Positions 1 through 11,100 of a stretch of DNA of 64,000 nt are shown one piece after another; the stretch's first letter is position 1; every line of letters starts with the position of its first letter. The notes under the pieces are model-generated. The model worked only from the letters and a program-made list of their open reading frames with translations, was not told the origin of the DNA and searched no databases. Made by a program: the position numbers and the translations under genes. Location of the stretch: assembly GCA_034770075.1 (NCBI GenBank), contig CM068384.1:41203182-41267181 (forward strand). The letters run 5' to 3'. This stretch comes from Aralia elata. Its lineage: Eukaryota > Streptophyta > Magnoliopsida > Apiales > Araliaceae.

Positions 1-2000
1 ATATTGCTATCAAGCAGGCAACTGACAAAGCACTGCATGGCTTTCATTTCAAAAGATACTTCTGTTTCAAACTTTTGTGTCCAGTATTGTTAGTCTGTTC
101 CATAGTAATTTGTACTATGGTGAATGGTCGTGATGAATGTAGCCGTTGAGAGACATCATTTGTTCCATAGTAATTCGTACTATGGTCCTGATGGATGTAG
201 CTGTTGAGGAACATCCTTTTACTTGTTTTTGGGATGAGGGCTAACTTCTACGTTTGGACCAAGCATTTTCTCACTTTTGCTGGGTAGGAGGAGTCTTTCG
301 CATAGGTTTCTATATTTTGTCATTCAAGATAGGCTTATGACCATTCTCTGTTGATCTTGATACTTGAGGTGCACTTGGACGTAAACTCCTTTTCCATATT
401 AAATAGAAGGATCAAGGATGGGGTTTGTTGATGAGGTTGTCTTGTTTTTTATTTTTTGGGGGTGCCGGGTGGGGTGTGTGCAAGGGTGAATTGTGGAGGG
501 ATCTGCTGGGTTTGTGCAAGCAGAAAATTAGAGCTATTTATATATTAACTTGCGGCATAATTTGATAGAATATTGAGTATTGACTGAAATTCAACTGTTA
601 AATGGTTAAAATAGTACAGGCCCTCTATAGGAGGAGAGGAGTCACAGAAATATTGAAGAGGTTGATAAGAAACTTATGTTAACTGAATAAATAATTTGGA
701 CTGAAATTTGGCTGTCTTAAAGAAAGTTGATAGAAATTCTAGTTCTTTGACTGAACAATTAATACCTGTAGCAGAGAAGAACTTGTTATCCATATTTACT
801 GAGGAGGATATGAATACTAGATGTTAGATGATATCTTATGTTAGTAATAAGGAAATATTATAACTTGGTATTTAGTATTAGATATATGAGATTCTTGGAT
901 GCACCATGTACAAGCTTCTTTTGCTCTCTGTCTATCTCTTTCTCTCTCTCTCTCCCTCACTTTTCTCCTACTCCCATAAATGCCAAATCTATTTGTTAAA
1001 AGGACCAGTCGTTCCCTATACTGATAAAGGAGGGCAACAGAATAGCTCATATTTTTCATGAAAGGCTGAATTTAAAAGCATCGAACTACAATTATCTAGC
1101 ATAGGACAGTGGCTAGAACATGCATAAAGACTTAAAATCAAAGTATGTTCCCTCAACTTGAACAGAATACCTGATCTAGATGTTAGTCTGGACAACACAG
1201 GAAATTGCAACAAATTAAAATAGTAAAAAAGACTAAATGCTCCCCCCCCCCCTCTCTCTCATAAGAAAGCGATAGAGGGAGCGGACGCTTGACATCATGG
1301 AAGCTATTTGGACAAAATTTAGAAGTAGAAAGTAGGCTTATAGAAGAGTGGTGTTTCTGATGTGGAAGGCATGAAACAAAGAATACAGCATGCACTTGAG
1401 CTGAAAAAGAAACAAATGTGGCACTAAAATGCTCAGTGTGGTAGAAAATGTGTTAGAAGTCCCAGAGTGAATGTTCTTTTGTATATTGCAGAAGAGATTG
1501 CTACTAAATTAATGAAGTATGGAAACCATTTCTCTTTGGAAATGTTACTAGTAAGTAATAATCACTGGTCAGCAATTTTACGTTTCATTTCTGTTAAGTC
1601 CTTTCTTTGATATAATTTATTTCTTATATGTAAGTTGCCTTGGTATGTACTATCTGTCGTCCTCGAAACTTCCTTACAATCCTAGTACTTGGCTTTCAAA
1701 TTTTTATTATCATTTACTCATTGCATGAAAAAGCAATATTGGTATAAATGCTATTTTCGCTCTATATTTATTCAGAAATTTTAGCATCTGCTTACTCTGG
1801 AAAATATGTTCATATGTGCTATCACTGAAAGTTGTAGCCTTTCATATAACTGCATTATTTTTGCACATGCTAAAGCTATGAAAGGGCCTTCCCCAGCTTC
1901 TTTGTTTGTGCCAACTGAAAATATTGAGTGGTTGATTGATATCATCATGTTCTTATAAAACTGTGCTGACCCTAATCCTCTTTTGTTGTTGTTCTACTAG
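1..2000 (+). other. PIR intron sequence at the window edge
   Basis: AT-rich non-coding sequence upstream of the first recognised exon. It holds a duplicated palindrome (100-120 and 165-185), CT-rich microsatellites near 925-960 and a C/CT run near 1243-1260. A possible but unsupported exon lies at 1492-1550. I see no other gene. Confidence 0.5.
1492..1550 (+). other. Exon-like segment of unknown identity
   Basis: 59 nt flanked by an acceptor-like GTATATTGCAG and a consensus donor GTAAGTAA. It is open in one frame (EIATKLMKYGNHFSLEMLL) and ends phase 0, as the next PIR exon requires. However, the residues do not resemble the segment expected before this exon in plant PIR, so I do not include it in the gene model. 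It may be an alternative exon or chance. Confidence 0.2.
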
Positions 2001-2144
2001 GAACTAAATTCTGCACACCAAAGCTTCGCTCGATTATATAGTGGATTCTTTGGAATACCTCATGTTTTTTCCATAGTAAGGCTCTTAGGATCTAAATCAT
2101 TGCCTTGGCTTATTCGAGCACTACTGGATCATATTTCAAATAAG
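2001..2144 (+). CDS. PIR: PIR exon (first certain exon in window)
   Basis: Exon of 48 whole codons, phase 0 at both ends. The acceptor is TTCTACTAG and the donor AAG|GTATAT. It encodes the block beginning ELNSAHQSFARLYSG and ending LLDHISNK, typical of plant PIR. The exon expected before it, ending in a Tyr-Cys-Gly-Thr-like block in other plants, was not found in the window. Confidence 0.93.
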
Positions 2145-5100
2145 GTATATTTTCTCTATTACTCTGCTGTTACAGACATGGCAATAATTTCTAAAACTCA
2201 AATGGTCTGAAGTTTGATAAAATGCATTCTTTATTTATACAACTTCATTGCATATTTGGTCATGGTACAGCTGATTATACTTTGTTATATTACTTTTCAA
2301 CTTTGTGCTTGTTTTTTATTACCCATTTTGCAAAAGGATCCAGATTAACTTTTATGGGTAGTTTAAATGTTAGTTTCTCTTCTTGTCAACTAATAAAAGT
2401 AATGATTAATTTGCAAGAAATAGTTAAAGGAAACATGTTGTTTAGTATGGGGAATATGTGTACTTTGCTCATGTTGTAAATACTACTCCAGATGTACTTT
2501 TTTCATTGATATCACTTACCTGAACATCACTCACATAATTGCTATCATCTCAGATTCTATTAGCTAGTAATTCTGTGACAGTACACAATTTCTCCTGTGT
2601 CCTATGTTACACGGACTAGGTTGGAGTCCGGTTGGACACAGTATTTTGAAGAGTCTGACATGGATACTCCTCAATTTGCCAATTTTTTACACTAAAATGA
2701 AATCTCACGTACCCATACCTTGTCTGAGTGTCGAGTGTCGGACACAGGTACTTTAGGGCAAAGTGAAGAGTCCGTGTAACATAGCATGTGACTAATTTAT
2801 TTACAAATTGTTACATGATATTCTATTGAGGTTTTAGTATTTGCCAGTCTATAGTGCTTTCAGTCAAACCCGTATACTCTAATCACCCAAGTCTCCAAAA
2901 GTATGGGTAAACTTCAGATTGCTTTTCCTTTCCTGGTGGCTGTTATTCCCTAACATGAGGTTCTGTTTGAGTTACGTGTTTTGAGTAGTCCATCTTTTCT
3001 CTTTTACAGTATTTCTAATGCTAGGGTTTGAAAGTAAGCTCAGGTTTGTTTGTCCAGTCACTTTGTGGGGGTTCTGGACATGCACAAAAAACGGAGAAGA
3101 CTAGTTGTTGCATTGCACGAGCAGCTAAAGCCAATCATGAATGATTTTTTTAACAAATCGTGTAAATGAAAATTGTTCCGAGATAGTCTGAAGTGATTTA
3201 AGTTAAATAGTGAAGAGATTGTTACTATTTCTTACAATACATTATACATAAAATTAAAGCAAGGATAACAAAAACAAACATATTATTTATCTTATTGAGA
3301 ATTGACGAATCAATTAATATTTCGTTTTTAATTTCGCCTCTTCTTCTTTCTTTGATATATATATATATATATATCTCGCTGTTTTTGATGGTGAGCCTAT
3401 CTGTTAATATACCTTTTGTTAATTGTTGTTTGGTTCATTATAGAATGCAAAACTTATTCCTCAAAAATGCACTATCTGTGAATTAACCTATGTTCATTGT
3501 TTGCCGACAGTAAAAGTTCCTCAATTCTCATAAGTCAATTTATCCAATTTATACATCATATTATATCCTTTCTCTTCTATGTGAATTAATGCGATGTTTC
3601 TCATCAGAGATCAAGTATTCCTGATGTAATGGCTCACATTTTCACACCCCTATTTCAGATTACTTCCCTTGAGCCAATTATTACAGGCTTGCGAGAAGCA
3701 TTGCCAAAATCTATTGGATTGCTTCCTTTCGATGGAGGATTGACAGGTAAATCGTGTAAAATGATTGTTTTATATAATTGTGTATTTTATTTACTTTCTT
3801 TTCTTTTCCTAGTCTTTTAGACCATTATGCAAGCAGTTTATGAAGTCTCCCATCTCCTAGAGGTCACAAAACTTAGTCTTAGTTACTTCCGCAGTTATGG
3901 CTTGAGAAAGTTTATGGTGTTTCCTATTAACTTGGCAAGTAATTTTTTTTCTATTTTCTTTTGTAAGTGCACAAGTGCTCAGTTCCTCTGATGCATCTTA
4001 ATTCTTAATGATTGATACATCTTCTTTGGCCCAAATCTTAACTTGAATTGGGAAAAATCATTTCAAATGTTAGAGATAGTTCGTTAGCCATCATGTTTTC
4101 TGGGAAAGCATTTTGACTTTTTAATTTTATTTAATTTATTTATTTTTTTTTTTTTTTCGTTTGGCTTTTAAAGCCTAAAACTTTAAGCTATGTTACACAA
4201 ACGCGGATGGAGCGGTTCCGACACGGGTACTCCTCAATTTTGCCAATTGTTTACACTAAAATGAAATGTCTAGTACTCATACCCCTTTCCGAGTGTTGGA
4301 CACAGGTACTTTAGGGTAAAGTGAAGAGTTCGTGTAACATAGACTATATGTATGGAACGCCCAAATGTCCCTTTTTACTTCAAAGGAAAGCATTATATCT
4401 AGTCGAGCCCATAAGTTAGTATTTCTATAGCGTCTTTGAAGAAAGACAAATTCCGCAACACTGGAAATTTATTTCTTAAATTAGTGAAAAATAAGTACCA
4501 CTAGCCCAAAATTCAAAATGTAGGTTAATCATGATCTGGATAACGGACCAACAACTATGGAACTTGGGTGTGGGTCTTTTGTCAGTTTAGAAATCTTTGT
4601 ATATTATTTACTACAAAAGACGAAAACTATAGTTCCAAAAATGAGTAAAACTGCAACCTATATTATGAGGAAATTTAGAGTTACATGCTTACAGAACGGG
4701 GAAAATGAGAACAAGCTTGCTTTGGTAACTGTGTGTGAATTTTCCAAGTTGGAATGGATTAGATTTTGAGGAGGAAAGGGGTCAATTTATAGTTGACTAG
4801 GGAGGTTCTAGGGGCTGAAACTAAATGCAGGTCGTAAGGCTCAAGACTATTATGGAATAGGAGAACATTGATTGTAACACCCCCTTTCCGAAAAATAGAA
4901 AAGGGAGGTCACGTGCAAAGTATAACAGAAATATAAACTAATACCAAAATTATAAACCAGAAAAGATTAGTCTAACGAGATATTAATAACTGCACAACCG
5001 GCTCAAAATACATACTGTTTTGTACAACGTAATCTTAATAACGGTTTAATACAACTCTAACAGAGACTCAAACATCAAAACATAACCAAAATATCTAAAC

Positions 5101-8100
5101 CATCTAGGTGAGGAGCTCTCATCACACTTGCCCCTGATCCCCTTGAGTACCTGCCGGAAGAAAGACACAACATGAGCCAAATGCCCAGTACGGATATAGA
5201 GTACAGAATTATGAACTGAATTTAACTAAATCAATTAATGAACTGAACTGAACGAAAACGAATTAACACAACGAAGTAATAGGCTGAATCAAATGGCTGG
5301 GTGTTATTTCATACCGAGCTCAGAATATAGCTTGCCACATAGACAAGTCAATAATGCCACATAGGCAATCACACATTGGACCGCGAATCCAAATGCATGC
5401 AAAATCGGAAGGTGTGTTTGGCACAACATCAGTCATCCGCAGAACATAATAGAAAACTAGGGTCGACCCATACGTCTCTCACAACAAATCACCAAATGGC
5501 CAACTCCCATCGGAGCACAAAACAGAGACGCCGTGGACTAATCACACTGCCACGGAAGTGTCATGTCTCTCGTGCCAAGACGACATGCCTGTGGTACCCC
5601 CACAGGTGGTTATAGCTCAAGTATACCCTACAGTATATTCTAACAAAGATATCATGTCACAACACATGCGACACAATACCAACAAAAAGGGTTCTATACG
5701 TACATGTGAGCCAAATCAAATCATAATGTCTCAAAAGAAGGTAACACCCTTTACCGCTCTACAGATATCAAAATGATAATCCAACTCAAAGAGTACAAAT
5801 AAGAGTCATATGTATCAACTCAACAATGAAAGAATTATATGAATTTCACAAGCAACAATTATGTGAAATAATAACGGAATTCAAAACGCGGAACAAAACG
5901 AATTAATTAAATTTCAGAAGACTATTGCTGAAGGAGTACGGAATCCGTATCTGGAGTACGTAATGCAATACCCACAATTACAGATGCAATTAGTTAGGCT
6001 CGCTCAAAGTAGATATTCACAAAAATAATATATTTTATTAAATACTACAATATTAGTATTAATAGTTTGTATGCATATATTGAACCCCCCATAATATTTA
6101 TTAAATTAATAAATTAAAGAAATACATAATACCTAGCCAAAATAATACCAAAACATTAACTAACAAACTAACTAAAATATATTAATTAAAGTTATAAATT
6201 AATAGAAATACAGAAAATTAAATTAAATAAATACACAAGAAAGAAAGAAAACATACCCGAAATTATGAGGTGCGTAGTCTGCCTATGCCCTCGATACTGA
6301 AAATTTTAACTAAGGAGGTCCTTACTAAAAAGTCCCTCTCACAAAAAGTCTTTTCTTAAAATAAGAAAATCCTTATTTGTTTAATAAATAAAATAAAATA
6401 TTAGTTATATATATATAGGTAAGGAAAGGGAAGGAACTTTAGTGGATGAGCGATGTGGGAAGCAGAACATGGGTATTACATTGATGGTGGTTGGAACTTG
6501 GAAGGTTGCCTGGAAAAACAAAATCGGCAGCTAGAAGGGATGAACGGGCTTGAAATTTGTAGGTGGTAGAAGGTTGAAGAAGCTTTTAAGTTGCAAGCAA
6601 GCTTGAGACAAAATTTCTCTTGCTGATATATAATTTCCTAACTACATCCCTCAAAATGAAAAATACTTGAAACATAAATAACTTCCTAAAATTAACTTTA
6701 ACAATTTGGCAGTGTCTGTGGATTCTACTAGTGCAGCTCTATTTATGCTTTTGTTAATAACTTGAGGGCATTTTTATAGATTTTATACTTGTTGGAGATG
6801 GGCCCTTGTTATGGGTCATGGTCTAACACTGCATCAGATCATGCTATATGGGTCTTACATGGAGCTTTAAATAGTGTTCGAGAATTCCTTGGTGTAGGAA
6901 AGTTCCATGTGGTGAGAAGCTTATTATTTGTATTCATAAAAAAATTGGTTGTTCTTTTATACATCAAAAGAACAGATTTTTTTACATGTCAGTAGTGTCC
7001 TCTATTTTAATGGAGAAATGTGCTAATGCCTAAAATTAAATAATGCATGATCGTTTGTTAAAAGTTTGATGTTTTGCATGTTTACTCAACTCACCAAAGC
7101 CTTGTATTCGAAATTTGTTGGGGTAGGCTCAAATGAATCCCATCATAAGCATAAAATTGAAAGGCAATGAGAAAAATAAAAGGGTCCAATATATAGAAAT
7201 AAGATAAGAACAAATGAAAGAATAGAATTGATGGAAATAAATAATATAAAAAGGTTATACATACATATCACATACATATAAAACTTAAATGAAAAAGGGA
7301 GCGGGAAAGAGAGAAAATTAAAAACAGATCAAAAATGTGGAACACCCTATTGCTCTCCTCTGCTCACTCGTATCACAGGCCATGTGCTCAACTATATTTT
7401 GCTCCTTCAAGTCTCTTTGTACTACATTACCCCATGTAATTTTCAGCTTACCCCTATCTCTTCTTATATCTTCTCTTGATTCAAGATTCCTCATCTTACT
7501 GGTTCATCCATAGGGCAACGTTGTATATGACCAAACCATATCTCAACTGATGTTCATCATTTCCTCAAATCAGTACTACCTCAACCTTATTATAATAATT
7601 TCTGATCCTATCCTACATTGTTTTTCGTTCATGTATCTGGAATTGCATTTTACTCTATTTGTGATACATGACTTTAATTTATTATGTTTAGGTTGCAAGA
7701 GGCTTGTTAAAGAATATCTCAACTGGCATTCAAAATCTGAACTGAAAGCGGAAGGTGTTCGTGGAATAAAGGAGATTGGAAGTGTATTATACTTAATGGG
7801 GCTCCTTGATATTGTTTTGGTGAGTTATGTAGAAATGTAGCAAATATGTACATTCTGTTATGATATTTAGATTGTAAGCTACAATATTTATACACAAGGA
7901 TTGTCCCTAATTCTAGGAAGAAAATACACAGAAGGAAACATGGAGAGGAAAACAGGGGAAACCTGTTTTCCTTAATACATTCTAACATACATTCTGACAC
8001 TCCCCCTCAAGTTGGTGTATAGATATCTCGCATACCCAACTTGAAACACAATGGATGAAACATTTTACCAGTAAGACCCTTAGTCAAAATATCAGCTAGC

Positions 8101-11100
8101 TAATGTTCTGTTTTTACAAAAGGTAAGCAAATAAGTCCACTGATTAATTTTTCTTTGATGAAGTGTCTGTTAATCTCAATGTGCTTCGTTCTATCGTGAT
8201 GTACTGGGTCGTTTGCAATACTAATGACCGCCTTGTTATCACAAAATAACTGCATAGGCCCTTTAGTTGTAACACCCAAATCTTCTAGCAAAGTTCGAAG
8301 CCACATTAGTTCACATATACCCAAGGCGATAGCTCGATATTCAGCCTCAGCACTAGATCTTGCCACCACGGACTGTTTTTTACTACGCTAAGTAACAAGA
8401 TTACCTCCAACAAATGAACAGTAGTCTGATGTAGATCGACGATCCTCTATAGAGCCAGCCCAATCTGAGTCGGAAAAAGCTTCGACTCTCATATGACCAT
8501 TTGGTGCAAACAATAAACCTTTTCCAGGAGCAGACTTGAGATACCTCAAAATTCTGTAAACGGTTTCCATATGACATTGTCGAGGATCATGCATACATTG
8601 ACTCACTATACCCACAGCATAAGATATATCGGGCCTAGTATGAGACAGGTATATCAGTCGTCCCACTAAACGTTGATATCTTTCTCTATCAACCGTAGGT
8701 CCTGTGCCTCCTTCTAGATGATGATTAACTTCAATAGGAGAATCAACAGGTTTACATCCTAGCATGTCAGTTTCTGTTAAAAGATCAAGGACATACTTCC
8801 GTTGAGATAGAAAAATCCCACTGGAAGATCTTGCAACTTCAATACCAAGGAAATATTTCAAGGTGCCAAGATCTTTGATTTCAAACTCTTTAGCCAGACT
8901 TGCTTTGAGATTAACTATCTCTTCTCTATTATCCCCTGTCACCACAATGTCATCAACATAAACAATGAGAATGGCAGTCTTACCATTTATTTGTTTGACA
9001 AATAGAGTGTGATCTGCTCGACTCTGTTTGTACCCAAATCTTATCATTGCTTTGTGGAATTTACCGAACCAGGCTCGAGGAGATTCCTTCAAACCGTATA
9101 AAGCCTTTCGCAGTTTACAAACCTTACCCTTGGTGACATATGAAGCAAAACCAGAGGGTATTTCCATGTATACTTCTTCTTTCAAGTCACCATGAAGGAA
9201 TGCATTTTTCACATCCAATTGTTGAATATCCCAGCCAAAGTTTGTTGCACATGAGATTATGGTACGAACAGAGTTCATCTTCGCCACAGGAGCAAAAGTC
9301 TCCTGGTAATCTATAACACCCCGAACCCGCTACAAGCCCGAAGTGCTACACGCCGCAAGCCCAAAGGCCCGCAAGGCAACAATATCCATAGTGCGCAACC
9401 CAAATAAAATAATTCAACAATAATCTAAAATTAATCTCAACGATGAACATCTTCAAAACCAATTCAAATGAAATATTACTAAATACCAAAATCATAAAAT
9501 GGAGACGCAACTCCCCAAAACTAAGAGTTTTCATCAAAATTCAACATTAAAGGAAATAACATCCTAAACTAATCTTCAGCTATCCAAAGTGCACCAAATA
9601 AATGTTCAGCTCTCAACAATAGAACCTGTAAAAATTTGTAAGGGGTGAGCGATGAAGCTCAGCAAGTAGCAATCCTCCCTATCTAGGCGAATCAAGTACA
9701 ATTTGCAAAAAAAAATACTTTTTCGAAATATCTTTTTGTTCAATAACAATAGTATATATGCTTTCAAAACTAAAACAATTCAAAATTGATTTTAATGTAT
9801 ACAATATATCTTTTAATCCACAGCCTTAGCGACTAAGGTTACAATAGCCCTGTAACATGGCCCAAAAGTTCGATAGTGTCAATGTTCACGAACCCTACTA
9901 AGGTATCTATAAAAATGCACGCTCCCCGAAGGGCATCTAAAAGGTGTGCACGCCTTAGTAGGTCCTAAATTAGCTCCGAAACTAAAAGTAAACAATAACA
10001 GATTCTATACATAGTCGAACTGAGGATTTCAAAAACGTTTCACAATCTCATCGATATTCAAAACTATACTTATTTTCACAGTTCAAAACAATATAATCTC
10101 ATTTCACAGTTCAAAAATAAATACTTGATCCGAAGTTTGAAATAAAGAACATAACATTTTAATTTAAATGGAAGCCTTAAATAAAACATAACAATTTTGA
10201 AACAGTACATTTAGGCATCCGAGTAATTACTAAACATATATAAAAGTAAACGATAATTTTAAAAACACTAAATAGTTCGAAAAGCCACTTACCTCGATAT
10301 TGTGAAACACGAAATTAAAATCGAACAAATCCTCAATATAAATTTAGAACAAATAAAAATATTAGGATACAATATTATAACTCTCTCGTACTCTTTACTC
10401 AAATCTTATGCACATAAATCTTAAGTTTTAAATAAATTTGTAGTTAATAACTATACTTGAAATTATAAGAATTTATAAAATTTATAAGTTTTGGTATTAG
10501 CAAATATACTTTTGAGATTCATATTATTACTGACAGTAGCTAACAATTCTATTGTTAATTAAATATATACAAATACGTGTGGGTGCGTGTAAAACTATAA
10601 AAGTATATAGCCATAACATCCTTGTCATGATCAAACTTACTATTTTATATTAATAGCTGCAGTAACTTAACATTAACTCATGAATCACATACCACATATA
10701 TTTAATGAATACATAAAATCCTCCCATTATGCATTGGTAACATACTGACACACCACCCATATGCACACAAATATAATAGAGATAAAATATCTCTTACCCA
10801 CACCAGCATATATATATACTTACATGCAGGCTAGTCAATTTATAAATATACAATACACGCCAATGAAATTATAAAATCTGCAAATCCTATTCCGACTGAA
10901 ATTTTTGCACACACCTACCGAAATAATTATATACGTATACACAAGTATATATGTTATTCATATTTCACTCCATAAAAATATATACATACATACGATTTTT
11001 AATAAAATAAAAATCTCATTTATTTTACAAAAACCCACATACATAACACCATCTTCAGAATCTTTTATTATTATAATCATTGTTCACAAAATTAATCATA

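Noticed and set aside
1492..1550. Counting this as a PIR exon
   Set aside because: Splice-like borders and phase fit, but the residues are not those expected just before the ELNSAHQSF block in plant PIR. Kept only as an unidentified segment.
5376..5776. Two overlapping plus-strand ORFs in the solo LTR at 4873-6480
   Set aside because: Antisense to the LTR and without recognisable motifs. Not conserved with other LTRs here.
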